Source: a bacterium
GTDB taxonomy: Bacteria > Krumholzibacteriota > Krumholzibacteriia > Krumholzibacteriales > Krumholzibacteriaceae
Reading direction: 5' to 3'
DNA: 64,000 bases
Assembly (NCBI GenBank): GCA_020350885.1
Contig: CP070727.1
Location: 282,813-346,812, forward strand
In this document: positions 34,060 through 42,169 of the stretch, piece by piece
Position numbering within the stretch: position 1 is the stretch's first letter
How the letters are laid out: each line of letters begins with the position of its first letter
Translations under genes and position numbers: made by a program
Notes under the pieces: generated by a model
Databases searched by the model: none
What the model was told of the DNA's origin: nothing
The model's input: the letters and a program-made list of their open reading frames with translations, nothing else

Positions 34060-35658
34060 TCACTGCTCCCGGACCCACCATTCGTGGAGGTTGTGGTACA
34101 TCGAGATGGCATCAGGTTTCGCACCCTCGATACGCTTGCTCAAGGCGTTCAGCGCCTGCAAGGTGTAGAGAAAGGTGTACGGCTGTTCTTCGTATATGAT
34201 CTCCTGTGCACGGTAGAAGAGCGGACGGGCCTCCTCGAAATCGAGAATGGAGGCCGCGAGGGCGTTCAGGCTGTCAACGGTTGGATTGCAGTAATCGATA
34301 CGGTTGTAGCCGCCTTCACGCCTCGCCTCACACGACCAGATCGGAGAGAGATCGGCCTTGGTCCCTACGCGCCATGCCTGCACGACGGCGTCGAAGTCAT
34401 TCGCTTTATAGCGCTCGAGAAAGACGGTCCACTCGAGTGCCAGCGGTTTCGCCTTGATCCCCACCTTCCGCAGCATCTCCTGAACCATGACCTGTGTATC
34501 CATCCGGATCTGATTTCCATAGTTCGTCATGATTTCGAACTCGAACCGCTCGGCGTCCTTTTCCAGCCACCCATCACCGTCCGTATCAGAGAAACCCTCG
34601 GCGGCCAGTATCCTGCGTGCTTCGTCGGGATCGTATGGAATCGGTTCGATATTCGGGTTGTACGCCCAGATGAGTGGAACGAACGGGCTCGTGCAAACCT
34701 GCGCGTACCCGTAATAGAGGTTATCGATGATACGGCTGCGATCGATTGCCATCGTCAGCGCCTGGCGCACCCGCATATTCCGGAAGAACGGATGGGTGCC
34801 GTTCCACGCAATATAGTTGTACTGCCTGTCCGGGAACGTGAAGATCTCGAGGTTCGGATTGTTACGCTTTAGGTTGTCGACCTCTCCCGGCGGCAGGGCT
34901 TCCATACAATCGATCTCCCCGCTGCGCAGCTGGGTGAGCAGTGTGACCTGGTCGGAGATTATCTTAAATATCACCTTCTCGAGGTAGGGTTTGCCATCCT
35001 CGTAGTATCCATCGTACGGGATGAGCGTAAGAGATTGACCCCGGGCCCATTCCGCGATGCGAAACGGACCGTTCGTCGGTATCTCCTCGACGGGGACCGT
35101 GCGGACCTCTTCGGGGGCATGTCGTTCTATGAAATGCTTGGGCAGAATCACACCATCCACCGCATCCATGACCTGGTAGGGATAGACGTGGCTGAAATGG
35201 TACACGGCGGTATAGTCGTCGACGGCCTCAACCCGTTCGATGTGCTTTTTCAGGTGAATGCTGCTCCAGGCGGCATCCGGATCCGTCTGCAATCGAAACG
35301 TGGCCTCGACATCGTGGGCGGTTACCGGCGCCCCGTCACTCCACACGACACCCCTACGGATATTGAACGTGAGCTGTTTCCTGTCGTCCGAGAAGCTGTA
35401 GGATTCGGCGAGACGGGGTATGAAGGTAAGGAAATCGGCCTGCTCGTCGAGAAGTTCGAGAAAGAGCTGGTCGTATATGTCACGTGCATGTGCGTCCGTG
35501 GTGCCCATGGGGTTAAGAGATTCGAAATCACTGATCTCACCGATGACAATTGTGCCGCCGCGACGGGCGGCGGGTTCGTTCCTCGTGCACGATACGAAAC
35601 AGAAGCAGAAAATGAGAACAACAACGGGCACGAGCGGTCGAAACGATCTGAAGACCAT
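34060..35658 (-). CDS. Extracellular solute-binding lipoprotein, peptide/OppA family (SBP_bac_5)
   Basis: 532 residues from the ATG at 35656-35658, with GGAAGG about 10 bases upstream; in-frame starts further upstream precede the signal peptide. Lipobox FCFVSC (about Cys24). SBP_bac_5 hallmarks: GTIVIGEISDFESLNPMGTT, LTFNIRRGVVWSDGAPVTAHDV, NGPFRIAEWARGQSLTLI, and RVRQALTMAIDRSRI. It captures oligopeptides or similar ligands in the periplasm for an ABC importer. No permease or ATPase gene lies beside it, so it must share a transporter encoded elsewhere or serve as a signal receptor. A weak promoter candidate lies at 35741-35769. Confidence 0.92.
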   Translation of the reverse strand: MVFRSFRPLVPVVVLIFCFCFVSCTRNEPAARRGGTIVIGEISDFESLNPMGTTDAHARDIYDQLFLELLDEQADFLTFIPRLAESYSFSDDRKQLTFNIRRGVVWSDGAPVTAHDVEATFRLQTDPDAAWSSIHLKKHIERVEAVDDYTAVYHFSHVYPYQVMDAVDGVILPKHFIERHAPEEVRTVPVEEIPTNGPFRIAEWARGQSLTLIPYDGYYEDGKPYLEKVIFKIISDQVTLLTQLRSGEIDCMEALPPGEVDNLKRNNPNLEIFTFPDRQYNYIAWNGTHPFFRNMRVRQALTMAIDRSRIIDNLYYGYAQVCTSPFVPLIWAYNPNIEPIPYDPDEARRILAAEGFSDTDGDGWLEKDAERFEFEIMTNYGNQIRMDTQVMVQEMLRKVGIKAKPLALEWTVFLERYKANDFDAVVQAWRVGTKADLSPIWSCEARREGGYNRIDYCNPTVDSLNALAASILDFEEARPLFYRAQEIIYEEQPYTFLYTLQALNALSKRIEGAKPDAISMYHNLHEWWVREQ

Positions 35659-36056
35659 TCTACCATCACCTTCCTTACACATACTCGACCAGCCTGTTCG
35701 GAAAGGGTGCTGTTCCTCGAGCAAGTGGATGCCAGTGATAATAGTAGCCACATGGTCGAATTTGTGCAAGTGGAACGATGATCACACAGCGTTTGCGGCA
35801 CTACGGGCCGCGGGTGCTTTAGCAGCAGACAGCGGTTCTCGAGAAGCGATGCGGCCGAGGATCTATAGCAACGGTACGATGCGGCAGCCCGGGGAGCAGC
35901 CAGTACCGGATCTGTTATTCCCTTGCAGGTGCATCCGTTGACTGCTAGAGTGACTGCTTGAATGTACGGTGTCGGCCGGGCGGATATCGGCATGGAGAAC
36001 CGGAGCGTGCCCGGTCTGTCTATCCCGCATGGTAAAGGCTCGTCAGGTGGTCTTCC
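35659..36056. other. Divergent intergenic region between the solute-binding protein and namZ
   Basis: A 398-base gap between divergent genes, fairly GC-rich. It holds a weak leftward promoter candidate (35741-35769). On the plus strand a TTGACT occurs about 120 bases before namZ without a good -10. No RNA gene, repeat or small reading frame with a ribosome-binding site was recognised. Confidence 0.5.
35741..35769 (-). promoter_or_regulatory. Weak promoter candidate for the solute-binding protein gene
   Basis: On the minus strand TTGCAC (35769-35764), a 17-base spacer and TACTAT (35746-35741, 4 of 6), about 80 bases before the ATG. Confidence 0.35.
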
Positions 36057-37223
36057 GTGATCGGATGCGGATGTGATATACTCGCCGATGAGAACTGTGC
36101 ACGGCTCGTCGGCAGGCGTGTCGGACTCCTCGCAAATCCCGCCTCGGTGACACACGACCTGCGTCATACCGCCGACCTTCTCCTGTCCTGTGCTATCGAC
36201 ATAACGGCACTCTTCGGGCCGCAGCACGGCTACAGGGGTGATACACAGGCGAATATGGTCGAGTGGAAAAGCTATACGCATCCCCGGCTCGGGATCCCCG
36301 TGTACTCCCTCTACGGAGAAGACCGCCAGCCGCATCCCGAGATGCTCGGAGACCTCGATGTAATGGTGATCGATCTTCCCGATGTGGGAGCCCGCCCGTA
36401 CACGTACCTCTGGACGGCGGTTCTTACCATCAAGGCATGCACGGCATCGGGGGTGCCGGTTCTCGTTCTCGACCGTCCCAATCCGATCGGCGGCGGGCAT
36501 CTCGAGGGGCCGATTCTCGAACCGCAGCTTCGATCATTCGTCGGGCTCCACCCGATTCTCCTCCGGCACGGATGCACGATGTGCGAGCTTATTGCAATGA
36601 TCTCAGCAGAGGAGAAGATCAACTGCGAACTCGAGATGGTGGAGATGCGTGGATGGGAACGCACCATGTTCTTCGAGACAACTGGAATACCGTGGATCCT
36701 GCCTTCACCGAATATTCCCACTCCCGACACGGCCGTCGTCTATCCGGGAATGGTATTACTCGAGGGTACGAATCTCTCCGAAGGGCGCGGGACCACGCGT
36801 CCCTTCGAGATCGCAGGAGCCCCCTGGATCGATCCCGGCGATCTCGTACGGGAGCTGTCCACACTCCAACTCGAGGGCGTCACCTTCCGTCCTCACTTTT
36901 TCACACCGACATGGGACAAGCACAGGGATACGCTCTGCGGCGGCGTGCAAATCCACGTTACAAACAGGGAGCGTTTCAGATCCGTTATGTGCGGGGTTTC
37001 GATCATAGCGGCGGCCGCCCGACTGTATCCGGAGCACTTTGCCTGGAAGGATCCCCCGTACGAGTACGAATACGACAAGCCCCCCATCGATATCCTCTAC
37101 GGGAGCACGACCTTGCGTGAAGCGATACGTGACGGCGAGGATATCTCGGTGCTGGCAGAGGGCTGGCGGGACATGGAAGCGGCATTCGCCGAACGGCGGA
37201 AGCCATACATCCTCTACCGGTAG
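36057..37223 (+). CDS. namZ: DUF1343 exo-beta-N-acetylmuramidase homologue (NamZ type)
   Basis: 388 residues from a GTG at 36057-36059 with AGGTGG 7 bases upstream. The whole chain follows the DUF1343/YbbC family: GRRVGLLANPASV, LFGPQHGYRGDTQANM, LGIPVYSLYGEDRQP, MVIDLPDVGARPYTYLWT, VLDRPNPIGG, LEGTNLSEGRGTTRPFE. Family members remove terminal MurNAc from peptidoglycan fragments. No signal peptide is visible, so this copy should act in the cytoplasm, unlike the secreted Bacillus enzyme. The next two genes encode MurU- and AmgK-like proteins, which would carry released MurNAc to UDP-MurNAc. Confidence 0.92.
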   Translation: MIGCGCDILADENCARLVGRRVGLLANPASVTHDLRHTADLLLSCAIDITALFGPQHGYRGDTQANMVEWKSYTHPRLGIPVYSLYGEDRQPHPEMLGDLDVMVIDLPDVGARPYTYLWTAVLTIKACTASGVPVLVLDRPNPIGGGHLEGPILEPQLRSFVGLHPILLRHGCTMCELIAMISAEEKINCELEMVEMRGWERTMFFETTGIPWILPSPNIPTPDTAVVYPGMVLLEGTNLSEGRGTTRPFEIAGAPWIDPGDLVRELSTLQLEGVTFRPHFFTPTWDKHRDTLCGGVQIHVTNRERFRSVMCGVSIIAAAARLYPEHFAWKDPPYEYEYDKPPIDILYGSTTLREAIRDGEDISVLAEGWRDMEAAFAERRKPYILYR

Positions 37224-37235
37224 GTGCACCCTTCG

Positions 37236-38249
37236 ATGAATGCCCGGAAGAAAAGAGGCAGGCTCGCCGGAGTCGTCCTGGCGGCCGGTCTAGGCGAGCG
37301 GATGCAACCGCTCACACTCGCCGTACCGAAGCCGCTGCTTCCCGTGCTCGGCGTGCCGCTCGTGGAGATCGCCGTTGCCAGGCTGCGGCGTTCGGGCGCC
37401 GAGGAGATACACGCCAATACGTTCCATCTACCGGAGCAGATCGAGGCGATTGCCGATGAAAAACGGCTGAATATACGACTCCACCGTGAAACATCCCTCC
37501 TGGGCACTGGCGGCGGCATTGGGAACATGGCCGATGCGCTCAAACGGTTCGACAGCATCCTCCTGCACAATGGCGATATCGTATCAAATATCGGTTTCGA
37601 AAGGGCCCTCGAGACACATGTTGCATCAGGGTGTCTCGTGACCATGCTCCTCGTTCCCGTTTCGGCAACCGAAGGGTCTGTGGTGAGTTCGAGGCTGCCC
37701 CCGGGGAACGTCGCCGCCAATCCGGTCGATGAGGTCGTCGGCATCGGGGAAGGCGTGCGTGCAGCCGGTGACGGGGTCGCTCCGTTCGGCTATACGGGAC
37801 TTTCAATCCTCTCGCCCGAGGCGTTGGGATTCTTTCCGAGAGATCGAAAGGCTGGACTGGTCGAGATACTCACGGAGATGATGCGGTGCAGCCCGGGCTC
37901 GGTGAAAGGATTCGATTGCACCACCGGCAGTAGGAAATTCGTATGGTGCGACCTCGGTTCGCCTGACAGTTATCTCGAACTCCATCGCCGGATCCTCGTC
38001 GGGCGGGAAGAGTTCGATCGGTGTATCGCCCCGCCTCCCATGCCGATCCATCTGGGCAATGGCGCCGTCGTTGATCCCACTGTCTCGTGGAGTGGATTCC
38101 TCGAGGTCGGCTCCCAGACCGTGATCGGCAGGGACTGCCGTCTCGAGGACTGCGTGATCCTTCCGGATACGATCGTTCCTCCGCAGAGCGCGTTTTACCA
38201 CACGATCATCTACCCCGGAGGTACACTGCAGGGGGGGGATGCCCGGTGA
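37236..38249 (+). CDS. murU: Sugar-1-phosphate nucleotidyltransferase, MurNAc-1-P uridylyltransferase type (MurU)
   Basis: 337 residues from the ATG at 37236-37238; a GTG at 37224, directly after the namZ stop, would add four residues. It has the Rossmann-like nucleotidyltransferase signature (VVLAAGLGERMQPLTLAVPKP) with catalytic Arg and Lys, the base-binding LLGTGGGIGN loop, HNGDIV for the metal Asp, and a short left-handed beta-helix-like C-terminus (VDPTVSWSGFLEVGSQTVIG). Assignment to MurU rests on the pairing with an AmgK-type kinase, its known partner; without context it could be a mannose- or glucose-1-P enzyme. Confidence 0.85.
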   Translation: MNARKKRGRLAGVVLAAGLGERMQPLTLAVPKPLLPVLGVPLVEIAVARLRRSGAEEIHANTFHLPEQIEAIADEKRLNIRLHRETSLLGTGGGIGNMADALKRFDSILLHNGDIVSNIGFERALETHVASGCLVTMLLVPVSATEGSVVSSRLPPGNVAANPVDEVVGIGEGVRAAGDGVAPFGYTGLSILSPEALGFFPRDRKAGLVEILTEMMRCSPGSVKGFDCTTGSRKFVWCDLGSPDSYLELHRRILVGREEFDRCIAPPPMPIHLGNGAVVDPTVSWSGFLEVGSQTVIGRDCRLEDCVILPDTIVPPQSAFYHTIIYPGGTLQGGDAR

Positions 38250-39274
38250 TGGATGCCGATGTGCAGAACCTTACCCGTACAGCAATAGATCTGTCCGGAA
38301 GCGTACCGGGGGGACGGCTGAGGAAACCGATCGAGACGGTTCCGATCGGGAGCGGCGGTTCAGACCGCCAATTCTATCGCATCGTGAGTGGTGACCGGAC
38401 GGCGATCCTCATGGTGCAGCATGGTGGCGGCCCTGAATTCGAGCGTTACCTCTCGTTAGGCGATTTCCTCGCCAGATGCGGGATCGGTGTCCCCCGCTTC
38501 TACGGTGTGGATGGAAAAAGGGGAGCAATCCTGATGGAGGACTTCTCGGACACCCATCTCGAGGATGCGGTCGGAGACGCCGATGAGGATCACGTCCTCA
38601 TCCTCTACCGCCAGTGCATCGAAACCCTCGTCCGCCTTTCATCGGACGTGGCAGAGTCGATGTACCGGAACGAAATACTTACAGATCGTGTGTTCTCGGA
38701 AAGTACGCTGCTCGGCGAGAGCGATTACTTTATCCGTGAATTCCTCCTCGATTACTGCGGTATCGATCCCCCTGGGGGATTCGATTCGGAGAGATCGGTC
38801 ATCGCCCGAACCGTGGCCGAGGAGCCTTGCGTATTCATGCATAGAGACTTCCAGAGCAGGAATATCATGATCAAAGAGGATCGGATCAGGATTATCGACT
38901 TCCAGACGGCGCACCGGGGACCCGGGCTCTACGATGCCGCCTCGCTGCTGAAGGATCCCTATCACCCCCTCGCCGAGGGACTACGACGTACACTCCTCGA
39001 GGAGCTTCACGGGAGACTGCGGGAAAGCGGCGCGGCCGTAGCTTCCGGCTTCGATGAATTCACCTACCGCTTTACCATAGCCGGTATACAGAGGCATATG
39101 CAGGCCCTGGCCGCCTTTGCACGCCTCGGCATAAAAAAAGAAAAACACCGATTCCTGGAATCGATACCCAACGGCCTGAGCCTGCTCGAAGGAGGAATTA
39201 GGGAGATCAATTCTTTTCCCGTTATGCAGGGGATGATCGCCTCGATCAGGGAAAAACTCACGAAAGGAAGATAG
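38249..39274 (+). CDS. amgK: Sugar kinase, N-acetylmuramate/N-acetylglucosamine anomeric kinase type (AmgK)
   Basis: 341 residues from the ATG at 38249-38251, overlapping the murU stop (TGATG). The fold is the aminoglycoside phosphotransferase (APH) type: SGGSDRQFYRIV for the nucleotide loop, ILMEDFSDTHLED, the catalytic loop FMHRDFQSRNIM (His-x-Asp-x5-Asn) and IRIIDFQTAHRGPGLYDAASLL for the metal-binding Asp. This matches AmgK, which phosphorylates MurNAc at C1. With murU upstream it bypasses de novo MurA/MurB in Gram-negative recycling. It is followed after 5 bases by a Gdt1-like gene. Confidence 0.9.
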   Translation: MDADVQNLTRTAIDLSGSVPGGRLRKPIETVPIGSGGSDRQFYRIVSGDRTAILMVQHGGGPEFERYLSLGDFLARCGIGVPRFYGVDGKRGAILMEDFSDTHLEDAVGDADEDHVLILYRQCIETLVRLSSDVAESMYRNEILTDRVFSESTLLGESDYFIREFLLDYCGIDPPGGFDSERSVIARTVAEEPCVFMHRDFQSRNIMIKEDRIRIIDFQTAHRGPGLYDAASLLKDPYHPLAEGLRRTLLEELHGRLRESGAAVASGFDEFTYRFTIAGIQRHMQALAAFARLGIKKEKHRFLESIPNGLSLLEGGIREINSFPVMQGMIASIREKLTKGR

Positions 39275-39279
39275 CAGAG

Positions 39280-39546
39280 ATGTGGAAGATCTTCGCAACC
39301 TCTCTCGGGATCATGTTTCTCGCAGAGATCGGGGACAAGACCCAACTCACCGTGATATCCCTCGCCTCACGGTATCGTTCACCTTGGCTCGTCTTCACAG
39401 GGGCTGCACTTGCGATGATCCTCGCAACCGCCATCGGTGTGGTCCTCGGGAGCTTTCTGCCGCACCTCATCGGCGAACGGACAGTACGGTTCATCTCCGG
39501 AGGTTTCTTTATTCTATTCGGTGTTCTCGTACTATTCGGAAAGTGA
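39280..39546 (+). CDS. Half-size Gdt1/UPF0016 cation transporter
   Basis: 88 residues with GGAAG upstream. It has the family motif AEIGDKTQL (E-x-G-D-K-[TS]) after the first helix, and two further hydrophobic helices. Full-length Gdt1 proteins carry this module twice (about 190 residues); single-module versions must dimerise. Family members export Mn2+ or Ca2+ in exchange for protons. It follows amgK by 5 bases, so it is probably cotranscribed, but a functional tie to peptidoglycan recycling is not evident. Confidence 0.88.
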   Translation: MWKIFATSLGIMFLAEIGDKTQLTVISLASRYRSPWLVFTGAALAMILATAIGVVLGSFLPHLIGERTVRFISGGFFILFGVLVLFGK

Positions 39547-39594
39547 TCGACGTCGACCGCCAGGAGTCAACGACGCCCGAAACCGCGTGATGCT

Positions 39595-39855
39595 TTACTC
39601 CCCGACGAGCTTGAAAACCTTGTCGTGGCTTCGTACCCTCTCCTTGACCTTTATTCCGACATTGGAGCCGACCGGAGCCTCCTGAACCTGCTCGTGTTCG
39701 ATCTGCATCGACTCTATCGTCTGCTGGAAATCGGTCGTGTGCCCGACGAAGTGCAAGGTATCCCCGACCTTGATTCCTTCGGCTGTCACTTCGATTGCAA
39801 CAACACCGATCTTAGCGAAGTAGTCAGCCACATGTCCGATCTCGACCTCACTCAT
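39595..39855 (-). CDS. Elongation-factor-like small protein (EF-Tu/IF2 domain II type)
   Basis: 86 residues from the ATG at 39853-39855, with GGGGAGG upstream; a much longer open frame upstream is GC-biased noise. The sequence GVVAIEVTAEGIKVGDTLHFV, a TTDFQQTIESMQIEHEQV core and VGIKVKERVRSHDKVFKL follow the beta-barrel domain II of translation GTPases, without any GTPase domain. Such stand-alone domains are annotated as translation elongation factor-like. Role unknown. It lies 104 bases downstream of the SbcC-like gene on the same strand. Confidence 0.82.
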   Translation of the reverse strand: MSEVEIGHVADYFAKIGVVAIEVTAEGIKVGDTLHFVGHTTDFQQTIESMQIEHEQVQEAPVGSNVGIKVKERVRSHDKVFKLVGE

Positions 39856-39959
39856 TGTATCCTCCCCCCTTGCTACCGGAAAGATCTTACGAGCCGAAGT
39901 ATACTGAAGAAACAGTAGACAAAGTCCATACATTTGACAAGGACTTTCACGGCCCCGGA

Positions 39960-42089
39960 TTACCGGTCCGTTCCAAGATGTGATGCATGCTCCGAGAGGT
40001 CCACCAGGCGCTCCCCCACACCGGCATATGCCGGATTGCACGTGAAGAAGATAACCTGGTGTTTTTCTGCGAACCGCCGGATGATCTCGACGGCCTTCTC
40101 GCGCCGTTCGGAATCGAAATGAACGAGTGGATCGTCGAGAAGAACAGGCGGGGCCGTCTGCTGCCCCAGGAGATCGACGAGCGCGAGGCGTACAGCCAGA
40201 TAGATCTGGTCCCTGGCCCCCTGGCTCAAGTGCTCGAGCCCTACCGTATCCGGCACGGCAGACGGGTCGGCGGATGGTTCGATATCACCCTCAGCCGGTT
40301 TCGCCTCGATATGCAGGGACAGCGGATCGATCGAGAGGTGCCCGTAACGTCCCCCCGTCATCTGCGAAATGATCTCGCCCGCCCGGGGCGGGAGCTGCTC
40401 GGCGAGAAATCCCGCAACCGAGCGTCTGGCCCGGTGCAGGGTATCGAGCAGGTGATCGAGTACCCTGATTCTGCGCTCGAGGTGCGAACGCTGTTCGCAA
40501 AGGGCGCTGAACTTCTCCTCCAGGGGCGGGATCTCAACGAAGGGTAGCCCCGCAAGCTCGCGTTCGAGAGGTGCAAGGGCGCCCTCGAGCTCCGCATGTC
40601 GTGCATCCATCTCTTGGATCGCACGCTCGAGCCGCAACAGCTCATCGGCATCCAGACGGAACGGTTCGCAGCTCTCGGCTTCCTTGCGTGCCGCCTGCCA
40701 CATCGCAGCGGCCTCTCCGTACTCATCGTCCAATCGCGAGAGCAGCTGCTGGTGGATGTCCTTTCCATCCACTGCCCCCGTCACTTCCTCGAGCCTGATA
40801 TCAACGGCCTCATTCCGCCTCCGCCACTGCGCCGCCTCCTCCAGAAGGCTCTTCGCCTCCTCGAGCGATCGTGCGCCCGCCCATTCGCCGCGCCGCGACC
40901 GGAGGCTCTCGGCATCCCGTGCCTTCCCGGCATATGCACCCCCCGCACGCTGCTTCCAGTACCGCACCGCAAACCGCAGCGCAAGCACGATACCGGCGGC
41001 AAGGAGCAACAGGAACCATCTCCCCGCCAGGATTGTTCCGAGAATGCCTCCCGCAACGAGAAGGACCGAAACGGGCACCATCCAGCCACCAGACCGTTTC
41101 CCGCCCCCCTCACGCATCACACCGAGCTCGGCGTTCAGGGCCTCCTCGAGGATCAGGTTGCGATGTATTTCCTCTTGCTGCGGCTGAGAAAGAGAGAGCA
41201 GGGTATCGGGCAGGCAGTCGCCCTCGGCACGTATCCGTTCCCGCTCGCCGAGAAGATCCTTGAGACGCTCCTGCCGCCTGCGTATACCGTCGGCCTGCTC
41301 CCTGAGCTCCGCCGCGCGTCTTTGGAGCGTGCGGTACCTCTCGGCCTGCTCCCGTCTCTCGACGAGGTGCGCATGTTCGTTTGCCACCCGATCGATCTCG
41401 GTCTTACTCGTCGCAACCAGGCGAAGCAGCTCCTCCCTTCTCGCACCCGTTTGCCTGGCCTCCGAAAGCCGTACCCCGACATCATCGATCTCCTTGTTCA
41501 CACGTCTGAGAGGGCCCCAGTTGGCGGGCTTTGCAGGATGATCGATCCCCCTGCGCAACTCTCTCCGCCTCTCTTCGACGATCCTTTGTATCTGTGCCGG
41601 CGTAGCCTCACCCCATCCGCCGCCGAGGATCTCTTCGAGCCGTTCCCCCAGTGCCGGGGAACCGTCTGCAACCACGAGCTGCTCCTGGCGAACACCGCAG
41701 ACACGTAGAAAGAGGTTCTCGTCGGGAAAGGAGAGGTATGTGGCGAGAGCCTCGTCGACCGATTTCCCTTTGGCAAACGGATCCGTTTCGCCGTCACGGA
41801 AGAGAAACTGTTTCCGCTCGGTGAAATCCCGCACGATCGTTACCGCACCCCGGGAATCAACGAGCCGCAGCTCGATCAGGGGCGGCGAGCCGCTTCCCCA
41901 GCGCCTCAGGGTCTTCACTTCCCTTCTCCGTGATGTGGCATCGCCATAGAGCGCCGTCACGACAGCCCGCATGAGGCTGCTCTTGCCGCCCTCGTTTGGT
42001 GAGATGACGACCGTGAGGCCGGGACAGAATGTGATCTCGGCATCCTGAAAGACCAGAAACCTCTTGAGCGAGATGCGTTCAATCCACAT
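39960..42089 (-). CDS. SbcC/Rad50-type ATPase with membrane helices (YhaN-like)
   Basis: 709 residues. Walker A SPNEGGKSS (30-38) follows the usual N-terminal strand order of Rad50/SMC (MWIERISLKRF). Coiled-coil arms span about 200-330 and 390-580. Between them lie two hydrophobic helices (about 337-352 and 356-374), as in Bacillus YhaN, instead of a zinc hook. The ABC signature LSQGARDQIY starts at about 621, and Walker B VLLDDP lies at about 649-654. It should pair with the SbcD-like nuclease encoded 80 bases upstream and process DNA ends or hairpins, here probably at the membrane. Confidence 0.9.
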   Translation of the reverse strand: MWIERISLKRFLVFQDAEITFCPGLTVVISPNEGGKSSLMRAVVTALYGDATSRRREVKTLRRWGSGSPPLIELRLVDSRGAVTIVRDFTERKQFLFRDGETDPFAKGKSVDEALATYLSFPDENLFLRVCGVRQEQLVVADGSPALGERLEEILGGGWGEATPAQIQRIVEERRRELRRGIDHPAKPANWGPLRRVNKEIDDVGVRLSEARQTGARREELLRLVATSKTEIDRVANEHAHLVERREQAERYRTLQRRAAELREQADGIRRRQERLKDLLGERERIRAEGDCLPDTLLSLSQPQQEEIHRNLILEEALNAELGVMREGGGKRSGGWMVPVSVLLVAGGILGTILAGRWFLLLLAAGIVLALRFAVRYWKQRAGGAYAGKARDAESLRSRRGEWAGARSLEEAKSLLEEAAQWRRRNEAVDIRLEEVTGAVDGKDIHQQLLSRLDDEYGEAAAMWQAARKEAESCEPFRLDADELLRLERAIQEMDARHAELEGALAPLERELAGLPFVEIPPLEEKFSALCEQRSHLERRIRVLDHLLDTLHRARRSVAGFLAEQLPPRAGEIISQMTGGRYGHLSIDPLSLHIEAKPAEGDIEPSADPSAVPDTVGLEHLSQGARDQIYLAVRLALVDLLGQQTAPPVLLDDPLVHFDSERREKAVEIIRRFAEKHQVIFFTCNPAYAGVGERLVDLSEHASHLGTDR

Positions 42090-42169
42090 GAATCCATCCG
42101 ATCAGGGCAACCAGATAAAGCCCATTCCGTCCCGTTCCCATACCCGGGACCACCACCCCGGCACGCACC

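Noticed and set aside
35322..36500. Minus-strand reading frame of 392 codons spanning the gap and part of namZ
   Set aside because: It overlaps two real genes and the intergenic region, lacks motifs and a ribosome-binding site.
40596..41708. Plus-strand reading frame of 370 codons inside the SbcC-like gene
   Set aside because: Proline/leucine-rich noise antisense to a Walker-motif protein.
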